A stretch of DNA of 64,000 bases, from NCBI GenBank assembly GCA_903995115.1, contig LR877151.1:806001-870000 (forward strand), in the 5' to 3' direction. Below are positions 41,196-51,907 of the stretch, in pieces. The notes under the pieces are model-generated. The model saw only the letters and a list, made by a program, of their open reading frames with translations. It was not told the origin of the DNA and did no database searches. The position numbers were made by a program, and so were the translations under genes. The number at the start of each line of letters is the position of its first letter. Within the stretch, counting starts at the first letter, position 1. Source of the DNA: Angomonas deanei. Taxonomy: Eukaryota; Euglenozoa; Kinetoplastea; Trypanosomatida; Trypanosomatidae.

Positions 41196-42881
41196 TTACA
41201 TGGAAGGCAACTGAGGCACCTTGTGCGTGGTGGGCGTCGTGAAGGAAGAGTGATGCGCACTACCGCCGGGAGAATGAAAGTGATTGGGTACAGTCAAGTT
41301 ATTATTATTATTATTCGTAGTCGAATTATTATTATTATTATTGTTCGGTGGGTTCACGTAGATCACCTCCACTCGGTCCTTTATTTCTGCCACGGCGGGG
41401 GTGCCTTGCAGGGATTGCGGGAGAATTAGTTTCTTCAAGTGCTTCAGAGGGGTGATGAGCTCCGCGAGGTTCACGGCGCTGTCGCCGTCGGTGAAGAGGT
41501 GTGGGCAGCCATCCAAGCTGAGCGTCGTCAGCTCCTTGCACTTGGGGACGGTCTGCAGCACCGCCTCCACGCTAACGGCCGTCCGCGAGAGACGCAACAC
41601 CTTTAATTTGGGGAATAACTCTACCCCCCGGATATCGGCCAGCGCCTCGCACCCCTCCACGTCGAGCATCTCCAGCTCCCCCAGACGGTCTGCGACCTTC
41701 GTCAGCCACTCCAGCGACACCAGCACCACATTGTCCTTCATGTTGAGGTAGTTGAGGGAGGAGTGGTGCGGCAAGTTGGCGATGGAGAGTTGATCAAACC
41801 GTAAACCATCAATATTGAGCGTCAGCAGCACCGACCCATTCGTCACGAGCACACTGCCGACACTATCGATGGAGATATTCTCCGAGTACCGGCAGTAGAG
41901 CAGTTTTAACATTTTCAAGTGGAGCAGCACGGCAATGTTGGTGAGGCGGGGGCAGCTGTTGATGGCGAGACGACTCAGTTGCTGACAGTGCATGGCAATC
42001 TCATCGAGGGAATCGTTGCCAATGTTACACCCACTCAAGTTGAGATCGAAGAGATAGGGCAGCTGGGCGAGCGGACGGGCATCGGTGATCTTCTCACAGC
42101 CGCAGAGGTTCAGTCGACTGAGACGGCGGTTGTGCTGACTGATGAGAGAAAGCGTTTCATTATCCACGACGTTGACACAGCCCTGCAGGTTGAGGCGCCA
42201 GAGCTGTCGCAGCGTGTACAGCGGGCTCAGGTTGGTGACGTGCTTGCAGCCCTTGAGCGAGACCTCACGACAGTCGGGCTGCTGCTGGCAGGCCCGCTCT
42301 AGCTGCTCATTGTTGCCGCGGCTGGGATCCATGTTGATCGGCGGTGTATTATTATTATTATTATTATTATTGGAGGTATTGGAGGCGTTCATGTAAGGGT
42401 TGGTGGGGCTCTTGCTCTGCTGCATGTTGTTGTTATTGTTATTGATGACCGGAAAGTTGAAGTCGGCGGGGTACGCGGTGGGGGACATGTCAGGGCTGTA
42501 GTTTTGCGCATTCATTGCCATCATTTGCTGTTGATACTGCATCGCTGCCATGTACTGCTGATAGCGTAGCGCGCTCTCCGCATCGAAGGCGACAAAATTA
42601 TTATTATTATTATCGTTATTATTATTATTATTGTTACTTTTGTTGTTGGCCACGGTTAAGTATTGCACTTGTTTTTCCAAGGCGTTGACCCTACCTTGGA
42701 GTGAGAACACACTCAATGTCATTTGATTTAGTGCCTCCGTGAGGGTTTGGATGGAGGCCATACTCACGGCAGCATTATTATTATTGTTATTATTATTATT
42801 TACGTTCGCGTTGAGGACTACATTCCCCGGATTGGACCCGCCATCAGGGGCGAGGGTGAAATCGGTGAAAATACCGTCCAT
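41196..42881 (-). CDS. Leucine-rich-repeat protein with Asn-rich N-terminus
   Basis: A 561-residue protein. The first 200 residues are Asn- and Gln/Met-rich, with a short coiled coil (LTEALNQMTLSVFSLQGRVN). From about residue 200 to 500 there are cysteine-containing LRRs of the AMN1/F-box-associated type: LWRLNLQGCVNVVDNETLSL, LSRLNLCGCEKITDARPLAQ, LFDLNLSGCNIGNDSLDEIA, LEMLDVEGCEALADIRGVEL and LTTLSLDGCPHLFTDGDSAV. The C-terminus returns to Asn-rich sequence (two runs of six or seven). There is no signal peptide or membrane span. LRR domains of this type commonly act as protein-binding scaffolds. The frame is complete from the ATG at 42881 despite the long AAT repeats. Confidence 0.88.
   Translation of the reverse strand: MDGIFTDFTLAPDGGSNPGNVVLNANVNNNNNNNNNAAVSMASIQTLTEALNQMTLSVFSLQGRVNALEKQVQYLTVANNKSNNNNNNNDNNNNNFVAFDAESALRYQQYMAAMQYQQQMMAMNAQNYSPDMSPTAYPADFNFPVINNNNNNMQQSKSPTNPYMNASNTSNNNNNNNNTPPINMDPSRGNNEQLERACQQQPDCREVSLKGCKHVTNLSPLYTLRQLWRLNLQGCVNVVDNETLSLISQHNRRLSRLNLCGCEKITDARPLAQLPYLFDLNLSGCNIGNDSLDEIAMHCQQLSRLAINSCPRLTNIAVLLHLKMLKLLYCRYSENISIDSVGSVLVTNGSVLLTLNIDGLRFDQLSIANLPHHSSLNYLNMKDNVVLVSLEWLTKVADRLGELEMLDVEGCEALADIRGVELFPKLKVLRLSRTAVSVEAVLQTVPKCKELTTLSLDGCPHLFTDGDSAVNLAELITPLKHLKKLILPQSLQGTPAVAEIKDRVEVIYVNPPNNNNNNNSTTNNNNNNLTVPNHFHSPGGSAHHSSFTTPTTHKVPQLPSM
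42348..42371. repeat. (ATT)8 microsatellite coding for poly-Asn
   Basis: Eight perfect ATT units on the plus strand, read as AAT (Asn) in the LRR gene. It is representative of many shorter tracts in this window. Confidence 0.9.
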
Positions 42882-43179
42882 TATTATTTTTTTTTTTTTT
42901 TTGAAAAAAAAGGAAAAATTAATGATAAGAATAAACTATAATCAAAGAAAAAGAAGTATTTTTTTGGTTTTACTTCCTTCTTTCGGTTTCTTTTTTGAAG
43001 AAAAAAAAGTAATGGGGAAGAGAAAACAGAAATTTAAAAAGTGAAATGAAAATATCACGACAGAAGAAACACCCCAAGAAACCAACAACAAAACAAAAAC
43101 AAGATTAGTGACGATAGAACTTCAATACAGTAAACGAAGTACAAAAAAACGCAACAATGGAGCACATCTCTCTCTATTA

Positions 43180-44289
43180 TTATCGGATATCTTCATCCGA
43201 ACCAAACTCATCGACAGCTTTATTATTATTATTACTGCTCATATTATTTACATTCAACCGTTCCACCTTTCCTCCCGCAAACGTCAATTTCTTTCCCATT
43301 CTAGCAATATCGGGGGCCAGAAAGTTGATCTCGTGACTTTCCTTCAGCGCCATCTGCAGCCGCTCAATGTCATTGTCCTCGTAGGCGCTGAGGAGGTTGC
43401 CAGCGGCCCGCTCCTCCTTCGACCCCGCGAAACCAGTGACACTTCTCAGAATGTTCATCTCCTCGTCGGCCCATATCACGGCATCGGAGGCATTCTTCGA
43501 CGAGCTCAAACACAAGATAATAATTTCTAACCCACACTTCGCCGCGTTGGAAGGCTGTTTGAGGGTGGTAAAGATATTCTTGGAATCGTCGTACTGATTG
43601 GTTTTGGTGTTGATGCCTAGCATTCGCTTTTCCGCCATCACCGCCGTCCGTAGCTCCGCGATACCGTCGCCCTCCTTGCTGCTGATGGTCTGCTGATAAT
43701 CCTTGAGGGTCTGCGTGATGAAGGCACGGTACTGCTCTGGTAGCTTGTAGGGCCGCTTCTCATCCACCTCCCACGACAGCTGCATCGTGTTGAGCGTCTC
43801 CTCGGTCAGCTCGTCGGTTTTCTGTTTAGCCTCTTTTTTGAGGGCGGCGTCCTCTCCCGCTCGCTTCAGGACCTCTCGCCACGCCGCGGAGGCCTTCCCC
43901 AGACACTCCGCCTGTTTGTCGGTCTTGATCTCCAGCGCGTAGAGCTGACTGGCTTTCTCGAACGTGGCGCCGGCCTGCTGGAAGGAGGAGACACGGTTGT
44001 TGGTGACCCCATCCTCGTGGTACAGCTCCCCCAGCGCCACCATCGCCCTGGCCGCGAAGATGCCATTCTTGGCCTTCTCGTGCGCGGCGGAGGAGGCGGT
44101 CCAACACTCCTTGGCGGACTCTAAAAAAGATTGATTGTTCTCGGACCGGCGTGCCTCGCTGGTGTAGAACTTGGCGGCCTGCTCGTACTCTTCTGCGGCA
44201 CTGTTGTAGTTGGGTTTACCGAAAAGTGGTTTTTTGAGATGTTTCTTGGCCGCCGCGATGAGCGACTCCGCCTCTGCTGCCGTGGACAT
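43180..44289 (-). CDS. Soluble NSF attachment protein, gamma-SNAP type
   Basis: A 369-residue TPR-like helical protein. The opening AEAESLIAAAKKHLKKPLFG followed by KPNYNSAAEEYEQAAKFY matches the SNAP N-terminus (gamma-SNAP has a similar WKPDYDSAASEY block). The end region GFAGSKEERAAGNLLSAYED followed by NDIERLQMALKES matches the gamma-SNAP C-terminal helix pair. SNAPs recruit NSF to SNARE complexes for disassembly after membrane fusion. It is somewhat longer than human gamma-SNAP (312), mainly from a central insertion and a C-terminal tail with a short Asn run and acidic DEFGSDEDIR. Alpha-SNAP is the alternative; the conserved ends favour gamma. Confidence 0.85.
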   Translation of the reverse strand: MSTAAEAESLIAAAKKHLKKPLFGKPNYNSAAEEYEQAAKFYTSEARRSENNQSFLESAKECWTASSAAHEKAKNGIFAARAMVALGELYHEDGVTNNRVSSFQQAGATFEKASQLYALEIKTDKQAECLGKASAAWREVLKRAGEDAALKKEAKQKTDELTEETLNTMQLSWEVDEKRPYKLPEQYRAFITQTLKDYQQTISSKEGDGIAELRTAVMAEKRMLGINTKTNQYDDSKNIFTTLKQPSNAAKCGLEIIILCLSSSKNASDAVIWADEEMNILRSVTGFAGSKEERAAGNLLSAYEDNDIERLQMALKESHEINFLAPDIARMGKKLTFAGGKVERLNVNNMSSNNNNKAVDEFGSDEDIR

Positions 44290-44592
44290 GAAGGGATAAT
44301 AATAATAGAAAATATTTATACTTGTAGTGGAGAAAAAAGGAAAGAGAGAAATGAGGTATGGTGGGTGTGCTGTTTGGTATATCGGTATGGGGAGGTATAT
44401 GTTGGGATCGGAATAAAAAGAGTTTTTTTTTTTTTTTTTTGTATGGACGAACTATGGGAATGAAAAATCTAAAAATATCTTTTTTCTGGGGGGTCTTTTT
44501 TGTTAATTTTTTTTTGAAAATGTATCATTAATAATCTAAAATATTTTTTTTTCACATTTTTTTTTCTTCTACCGCTTTTCATTGTTATTTAT
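44290..44592. other. AT-rich intergenic region
   Basis: About 300 bases between gamma-SNAP and the next gene downstream in transcription, A/T-rich with a T18-type run near 44421. The gamma-SNAP splice acceptor lies at its left end (44321-44351). Nothing else is recognised. Confidence 0.5.
44321..44351 (-). promoter_or_regulatory. Predicted trans-splice acceptor of gamma-SNAP
   Basis: Minus-strand TTTCTCTCTTTCCTTTTTTC, then TCCACTACAAG, with the AG at plus 44321-44322. It leaves a leader of about 31 nt before the ATG at 44289. Confidence 0.5.
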
Positions 44593-45399
44593 TTATTCTT
44601 CCGGTAACGAGGCCATAGGGTCGGCATGCTTCTTCGCAAAGTTCTCCTTAATAGGATTCACCTCCTCGCTGCCGTCGTTGATCTCGGTGGTGAGTTCCTT
44701 CACCTCCTCCGGTTCCTCCCCTAGCTGAACCTCTTCGCTGTCCTCCACTACGACTACCATCGCCGGTTGACGTCTCTCTTCCTTCTTCTCATTGTTGTCC
44801 TTGCTTACCTCGGAGGGTTTCTCCTCTCGCTTGGCAGGCGGTGCCAGCTTCGTGGCGGCCGCAATACGAGAAGGACGCCTTTCCTCACTTTCCTTGGGTG
44901 CCTCCTCCGTCTTGTTATCTTCTTCTTTTTCTTTTTCCTTTTCTTCTTCCTTCTTTGGTTCACTTGTGGTGCTGTTATTATTATTCTGACGTAGGAAGCG
45001 ACGAGAAAGGGGTCCACGCGGCGGTGGGGCGGCAGGACGACTGACCGTCACTGACACCACTTCCACCTTTTCTTCTTCCTCTTCCTCCGCTTCTGCTGCC
45101 ATGTGACTGACAGGCTTCGCAGTGGTCGTCATCTCCGAGACGAGCGCCTCCACCTCCCTCGCCTCACTCGTCATCACCATCTCTCTACTCTTACCAACGA
45201 CCACCACGACTGGCGCCGGCTTCATCTCTTCTTCTTTTTCTTTTTCCTCGTTCTTATCTACACTCTTCGCCACTGCTTTCTTGGCGGGTGGCGGTAATTT
45301 TGCTGCCGCGGCAATGCGGGAAGTGGTCTTCCTAGCTGCACTAGTGGTGGCAGCTGATTGTGCTTCCTTTATTTCACTGTCCGGCTTGGTGTCGCTCAT
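44593..45399 (-). CDS. Low-complexity Glu/Lys/Ala protein with an internal duplication
   Basis: Not recognised. The frame opens at 45504, but the first 35 residues are leader-like and hydrophobic; I start at MSDTKPDSEIKEAQS (45399), giving 268 residues. Two copies of a unit are visible: TSRIAAAAKLPPPAKKAV, then a charged stretch, then KPAPVVVVVGKSREMV; and PSRIAAATKLAPPAKREE, then a charged stretch, then RQPAMVVVVEDSEEVQ. Each is followed by an acidic segment ending near SEMTTT or TTEIND. It also holds a Pro/Arg patch (RPAAPPPRGPLSRRFLRQ). The duplicated unit suggests a binding module used twice, perhaps with the cytoskeleton or membranes. There is no membrane span. Confidence 0.6.
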   Translation of the reverse strand: MSDTKPDSEIKEAQSAATTSAARKTTSRIAAAAKLPPPAKKAVAKSVDKNEEKEKEEEMKPAPVVVVVGKSREMVMTSEAREVEALVSEMTTTAKPVSHMAAEAEEEEEEKVEVVSVTVSRPAAPPPRGPLSRRFLRQNNNNSTTSEPKKEEEKEKEKEEDNKTEEAPKESEERRPSRIAAATKLAPPAKREEKPSEVSKDNNEKKEERRQPAMVVVVEDSEEVQLGEEPEEVKELTTEINDGSEEVNPIKENFAKKHADPMASLPEE

Positions 45400-45824
45400 T
45401 GCAGTAATAAAAGTAATAATAATGATGAGGTTGGGATATACGCTGATAAAATAAAGGAAGAGAAAGATATTTTGTGTTGTGTTTTTGTTTTTTGTATTAC
45501 ACAAGTATAGTTTATATCATGACAACTATCCTGAATGATTTTTTTTTTTTTTTATGTTCTTTCGCGATGAGTTCAATTGATGTTATGATAAATGAAAGTA
45601 AAAAAGTTGCAAAGTTCTATAAAAGAAAAAGGATAAAAAAAAAAACAGAACGTTGTGTTATTTTTTTTCCTTCTATTACGTTTCCTTTTTTTCACCTTTT
45701 TTGTTTTGGTTGCCTTTTGTAAAAAAGATTCTTTTACAAGCACAAAAATAAATATAACTTTTGAATTTTTTTTTTTTTAAAGTAAAGCTTTTGTTTTTTT
45801 CTACTTCTAATCGTTTTTTTTTTT
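45400..45824. other. AT-rich intergenic region
   Basis: About 425 bases with several T runs (near 45540, 45660, 45768 and 45815) and, at its left end, the leader of the 44593-45399 gene. No gene-like frame or RNA is seen. Confidence 0.5.
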
Positions 45825-47535
45825 TTAAAGTTCCTTTGCCTCCTCGGGCTTGTTGCCAAAATATTCATCTTCCTCTTCTTCCGCCTTTTCTTCTTCCTCT
45901 TCTTCCTGTGGCGGCGGCGGTGGAGAGAGTACCTTCGGCGGTGGTCGTGTGGGCGGCGGCGTACTGTCCTCTTCCTTCTTTTCTTCACTTTCCTCCTTCT
46001 CCTTCTTTTCACCCTCCTCGACCCAAGTGTTGCGCTTCACAAAGGCATTCTTTACGTTAGAGATATCCATCTTCTCTCTCGTTTCCTTTTCTTCGTTTTC
46101 GGATAGTTCTAATTTTCGCTCAGGGGAGTGGGCGTCTTCTTCTTCGTCCGCTGGCTGTTCTACCCCTACCATAGGATCTTGATGAACCTCTGCCTGTGCC
46201 TCCTCGTCGTCATCGTGATCCTCCTCCTTGGTCTGCGGTGAAGGCAGTGGCGGCGCCAGGCGGCGGGGTGCCTTCTTCTCCTCCACCTGCTCATCTTTTG
46301 GGCTCTCGTGCACGCTACCATCCCTCGAGGCCACCTCCTCTAGTCGGCACGACCGGCTTGCGGCTCTCCTTGTACTCTTCGAGCACCTGCTTCCCTTCCT
46401 CCTCGTCGACTAGGAGCTGTGTCGTGATGTGACGCTTCGCTGCCTCGTCCTTTTCCTTCTCGCTCTCGGCGTTCTCCTCAGAGGCCCGCAACACTTTTGA
46501 GGCGCGCTCTTCAATCTCGTCGGTGTCGGTGAAGGAAATATCGCCCTTCTCCTCCGCGGCGGCGGGCTCATCGTTGGTCGAGGCGGAGGTGGCGGAGCTC
46601 AGCTCGATGGGAGGCTTCTTCATATCCCCCATGTTGCCTTGCGCTGGCGCCTCCTCTTCCTTCTTTTCCTCTTCCTGAGGAGCTGCTGCTGGCTCTTCTT
46701 CCTTCTTCTCTTCCTCGTTAGGGCCCTTGGTAGCGGCAAGTACGGTGGAACCCTCCACAGTAGCATCCACCATCACACTGGCGTCCTCGACGACAGGTGC
46801 CTCCGCCTCCTCGGCGACGTCCATGGCCGTGCGAGGGACACTCACCAGCCTCTCCCTCTGCTTGATCTCGCTAGGGGTATCGAGCATGGTCTCCTCGCCA
46901 TCCTCGTTGTGCACCGGCGGTGGGGGCGGGGGCGTCTTGTGAAATATTTTCGTCTCCTCATCGTCTCGGACGGGACTAGCGGAGACGTCGTTGGTGTTCT
47001 TGTCATCCGGATGTACCTCGACGACACGCGCGTTGCTCGTCTCCCTGCCCACGTCGGCGCTGGCCTCTCTGGGCGAGGGATTCGTCTTTTCTGGGGTCAC
47101 CTCATTCTTGGGAGAAGATTCTAGCCGCTGTTCGTTCACCTTGGTGTGTGCCGTGGAGGGCGGCTGCGAGTCCCCCTCCGTCACCTGCGGCGTGAGGGGC
47201 TTTTCTTCTTCTTCCTCTTTCGGTGCCGGTGCTACACTGTTATTGTTATTATTATTCCTACGTTGTAGCTCCTCTCGCTCTAATTGGTTTCTAGCGGCAA
47301 TGAGCTTATCCCGCTCCTTGAGCCGCTCGGCCTCTGTTTTTTGATCGGTAGGTGGCTCTGCCGCGGTCTTCTTGGTGGCCGCTGGTGCCGGGGCCTTCTT
47401 CCCTGCAGCGCCGGCTGGCACCATCTTTTTACTAGCGGGGACGGCGGGCTTCCCTTTCGCATCGGAAAGTTTCAAGTCCTTCTTTTTGCCATCCGCGACG
47501 TCGTTGGAGCTTTTTTTGGAGGAGCAATTACCCAT
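45825..47535 (-). CDS. Acidic low-complexity protein with an acylation-type N-terminus, one frame change
   Basis: The product starts MGNCSSKKSS: Gly2 is a consensus N-myristoylation site and Cys4 a likely palmitoylation site, the dual-acyl pattern that sends trypanosomatid proteins to the plasma or flagellar membrane. The rest (about 560 residues) is Glu/Lys/Pro/Ala-rich and disordered, with an Asn run near residue 95 and poly-Pro stretches. The first frame ends at 46315 (VVPTRGGGLEGW). A second frame continues in style as LEEVASRDGSVHESPKDEQ down to 45825 and ends with an acidic helix (EEDEYFGNKPEEAKEL). An indel near 46325-46340 would join them. The partner is unknown. The acidic, repetitive body recalls coat- or cytoskeleton-linked membrane proteins only in general terms. 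Confidence 0.7.
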
Positions 47536-47850
47536 TTTTTTTTTTCAAATAGTGATTAGTAAGTTAAAAGTTTTGGATATTTAAATAAGAAAAAAGTGAA
47601 AAGGACGAAAAATTACTATCTATTCTTTCTATCAAAAAATAAATAAATAAAGAATTGAATACGTACCTCAGAAGAGTCTCTTATCAACCGTTATTTTTAT
47701 TACGAAAATAGAGGTGACATTTAGGTTTTGTTTAGCGTGCGGTATAATACAAAAAATAATGTATAATGATAAAAAAAAGATGTACAATTACAAAAAAATT
47801 GGTAATATATAATACAAATAGTAATAATAAGTTTTTTTAATTTATGTAAT
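47536..47850. other. AT-rich intergenic region
   Basis: About 315 bases, A/T-rich with purine and pyrimidine runs. No gene or RNA is recognised. It holds the junction between the acylated protein gene and the Asn-rich gene. Confidence 0.5.
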
Positions 47851-48277
47851 TTATTCTCCATCAAAGTGGTCCGCGGCGTCTTCTCCATAAAAACTTGTAT
47901 TTTCCTCCTCTGCCGTCTCCGCATGATTATGGGTGGCAGTGCCTTCATAAAATGAAAAGTCTTCCGTCGCTCTTCGTTCACTATTCTTTGGGGAAGACAC
48001 CTCACCGGTGTCGTTGAGTACACTATTATTATGATGATGAAGGTCTCCTGGTGTTAATATCGCATCCGCATTTATATTTAAATTATTATTATGATAACGA
48101 TTATTACTATTTTCCATTTCATGAGTGGATTTGAGCGGTAAATCGACTAATTCACTCGAAAAAGAATTATTATTATTATTATTATTTTCGGGTTCTGTAA
48201 AGTTCATTGACATGGTGGGTGGTGGCGTCGGCGGCAATAACGGACTGAAATGATCATTCTCCTCTTCCTTACTATTT

Positions 48278-48319
<42 letters not shown>

Positions 48320-48735
48320 TTCGTGTTCCACTATTCAAGTTGGGTATTTCCTTTTCTTCTTCTTCCTCATCACTATTATGATTATGATTCGGTAATTGTA
48401 TATCAGAGCCTCTCTCCACCTCATCTTCACTCTCTTCTTTATTATTATTTTCATTGTGCTGCTGTATGGTGGTGTCGGTGTCACTGCTCAGATAACTATT
48501 ATAGGTTGTAAAATACTTGTAATGATAGTGGTAGCGCGAGGGCTCCTCCGGCGGCAGGCTGCGTATGATCGCCTCGGAGCTAGCGCTGTTGGTGAGGCTG
48601 CTGGGGAGCTGATATTTGAGTTTACTGTGTGATTTGGAGTGGAAAAGCGTTTCGGTGTGGACGCTACTTTTATCGTCGTCGTCGTCGTCGTCCTCTCTGG
48701 GGGGTGAGGTGATCTGACGACTGAGCGGTGCTTTC

Positions 48736-48774
<39 letters not shown>

Positions 48775-51700
48775 TGTATTGTTATTATGGTTTAGTTTAT
48801 TTTTGTTACTTCGTTCAATCACTTCTTTAATGGTGATGGACCCACCACCTTTACTTTTGGTACTATTATTAGTATTATTATTTTGAATTATTATTGTTTT
48901 TATTATTATGATTGCTGTGCGCAAAAAACACGGACGGTGGGGAGTACGGCTGTGATGGTGGACTAAAAGAAGACGACCCCACGTTATTATTATTATTATT
49001 ATTATTTGTAGTTTCATTTCTGATCGAAAAAGAAAACTCGGAACTAATGGGAGAGGCACCAAACACAAAACTTTTGATCGAGTTATTATTCGTATTATTA
49101 TTATTATTATTGTTGTGTATCACCGTTTCCTTCTCAATCACTTTTTTCGTCACATTTCCCAATTTATCATCTTTTAACACAAACACATAATTTAACGGAT
49201 TATTATTATTATTATTTTCGTTATTTGTTTCATCTTCTTCGTTTAGTTCTTGCAGGGTGGCGTCTACTTCCGGGTTGGCGTAAGGGGCGTCAAAATACTT
49301 TGTACTTCTCCTTCCTACACTATTATTATTACTATTATGAGTATTGTGAATGGCACTCACACTAGGAGAAACCGCTGTACTAGCAGTATTGCCATATACA
49401 CTATTTTGCTGTTCGACTTCTCGTTTTAAAAACTTACGATCCTGTTCCAAGTTGAGACAATAACTACGCAGTCGTTTGATCATCTCTGGAGAATAATTCT
49501 CCTCTGTGTGTAGTTCAATCACAGAGGTTCTTTCCTTGATCACGGTACTACTATTATTATTATTATAATTGGTGTTGGTAAAAGTGGCAGAACTATTATT
49601 ACGTGGAGAGACCACAGAGGGACGTAAGGAAGCGTCCATAGAGGAAACCGAATAGGGAATATGATGATTATGATGGATCGTACTATTATTATTATTATTA
49701 TGGAGCGGTGGATACTCTGCGGTATAGGCGGTCTGTACGACTTTATTCACGACGCTGTTGGTTTTATAACTTTTACTCTTATTGTGTTCATCGCTGACGG
49801 AAGAAAACATGGAATTATCTAAATTTACATTATTATTCTGATTCTGATTTACTATTTTAGAAGCTTCCAAGATGGTGCTGGTATCGACCGACACACCCAC
49901 AGAGGCCGTTGTCTTTTTATTATTATTATTATTATTTGTATGAATATTATTTTGAATAGGCGTGCAGCTGCCTTGCGAGACGGTCGAAGGACGATTCTGA
50001 CTGAACTGAGAAAACACATTTAACGAAGAGGGTAAGGGGGAAATATCATTTTCATATTCATTATTATTATTGTTATTATTTTGATGTCCTTTTTCATTTT
50101 CCTCCCTCATACTATTTTCATTATTATTATTTTCCTTTTGTTTTCGTTCCGTTGGGGGAGTGGAAACATATTTTTCAGTGTTGCGTTGCTTGTTAATTCG
50201 ATCATCATTATTATTATTATTATTTGGAAAAGAACGAAACGGCTCGTAACTATTTTCGTTATTATTATTGAAATTCATTTCGTCATCGACGGTGAAGTCA
50301 TTGTGGTAATACATTTTTTCATCTTCCTTGGGAAAACTCTGACAGGACGCGCTACTGTTTTTAATATTATTATTATTAATACTGGAAAAATTCTGAGAAG
50401 AATGCGTTTTTGATTTATCATCACGATTGATTTTCATTTCTTCTTCGGTGAGTAAAAATTCACTCAATTTAATTTTTAGCTGATCAGACGTTATTTTATG
50501 ATGATGATGATTATTTTCATTTTCCGTTTCGTCATAACGTTCTTTTTTTTGATTTTCCTTCCGAACAATAAAAGAATCCTCACTTGTGAAAGAATCGTTA
50601 CTCACAATATGATGATGATGATGATGAGTTGGGAGTGGTTTTCGGACAGGTGAGGAAGACGCGCTCTTCAACTTTTTTTTCTGCAAAGTTTCTTTTTTCT
50701 CTGGAATGGGAGACGGACTTTTGGAGGGTTTGGCGCTCGTTTTTTTACTATTATTTGCTTTTTTGTTTTTTGTCGGCGTGGGATAACGATTTTCATAATT
50801 ACTGAGAAAATTTTCTAATGCTTTTTTATTGATCGTTGTACTTTCCTTATTTTCATTATTATTATTATTGGTGTATAAATGAAATGGAAAAGTACTTTTT
50901 GTTTTGGGTACTTCCGAGTCAAAATATTCACTATTTATATTATTATTATTATTATTATTAATATTCTTTTCACTGTGTTCTAATCGTTTTATTTTTTCTT
51001 GCAAATAATGGATAAATAATTTTTGTGGAAAAGATTCTTTCAATATTTGATTCATTTCTTCGTTGGGATTTTCTTTTTCCTCTTTTTTTGGCGCTTGTTG
51101 TTTTGGTTCCGTTTGTTTTGTAGATTCTTCTTTTGCTTCCATTTTACTATTATTATGATGATGAATAGAAAATCGTTCACTACTAACACTATTTTTATAA
51201 TACGTTCCTTCACTAATTGGACTGGTCTGTTGTTGTTCCTCTTCTTCATAGACATTGAAAGGTGTATGATCACTATTATGATCACTATTATGATTATGAT
51301 TTTTATTTTCCTCTCTCTTGTTAGACTGACTCTTTTTTCGTTCTTCGTCACTACTGTAGGCGGTGGTATAGAGTGTATCCGACCGTACGAAAGAGTCTTT
51401 ATGATTAATATTATTATGATTATGATGGATGGGTGTCACACCTGTAGAAGGCAATAACGAGGAGACATCCCTTCGTGATGGGGTTTTATGAATACTAATT
51501 TCTTTTACCATAATTTTAGGATTGATGACGTTTGGCGGTGAAATTTCTTCTCGAAATACAATTCTATTCGTATGGACTATTTTATTTCTACTTTTATTAT
51601 TTTTTAATTTGTAATCAATAATATTTTGAGTCGAGGTGACGGGGATAATTGTCAGTGGGGACGGCGGTCGCACCTCTATTGTACTAGGATGATCATTATT

Positions 51701-51907
51701 ATTATTTCGTTTTACTTTATTCGTATGATCGTTACAATAAGAGTCGTAGATAGACCCCTCATCATAGAAGGAAATACCACCACTAACAGTATGATGATGA
51801 TGAGGAATACGATGCCGGGAGTGTACTAGTCCATTATTATTTTTACTATTATTATTGTTATTATTATAGCTCAAATCTAGTTTTGAAATCGGCTTATTTC
51901 GCTTCAT
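47851..51907 (-). CDS. Very Asn/His/Ser-rich large protein, split over four frames
   Basis: The main frame 48878-51907 (1,009 residues from ATG MKRNKPISKLDLSY) continues in style through three further frames (within 48670-49068, 48204-48740 and 47851-48237), together about 1,350 residues. More than ten poly-Asn and several poly-His runs are coded by AAT and CAT repeats. Islands of normal sequence remain, such as MNQILKESFPQKLFIHYLQE, NVTKKVIEKETVIHN and YSPEMIKRLRSYCLNLEQDR (a probable short coiled coil). Frame changes lie near 48885, at the G6 run at 48699-48704 (LTPP to REDDDDDDDKSS), and at the left AAT repeat near 48318. Poly-Ile stretches in the raw frames are the AAT repeat read out of phase. 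No domain is recognised; it may be a prion-like scaffold. Confidence 0.6.
48280..48318. repeat. (ATT)13 microsatellite in the Asn-rich gene
   Basis: Thirteen perfect ATT units on the plus strand, followed by an interrupted ATATT, where the reading frame of the gene changes. On the coding strand it is AAT. Confidence 0.9.
48739..48775. repeat. (ATT)12 microsatellite in the Asn-rich gene
   Basis: About twelve perfect ATT units on the plus strand, coding for a run of Asn in one frame and for Ile in the next. Confidence 0.9.

Noticed and set aside
48204-48740. Poly-Ile stretches (twelve Ile in a row)
   Set aside because: They come from AAT repeats read in a shifted frame; the in-phase reading is poly-Asn. 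They are not membrane segments.
10073-51907. Programmed ribosomal frameshifting as a common mechanism
   Set aside because: The frame changes are of both signs and do not share one slippery heptamer or context. Several sites have no slippery run at all. Indels explain them better.
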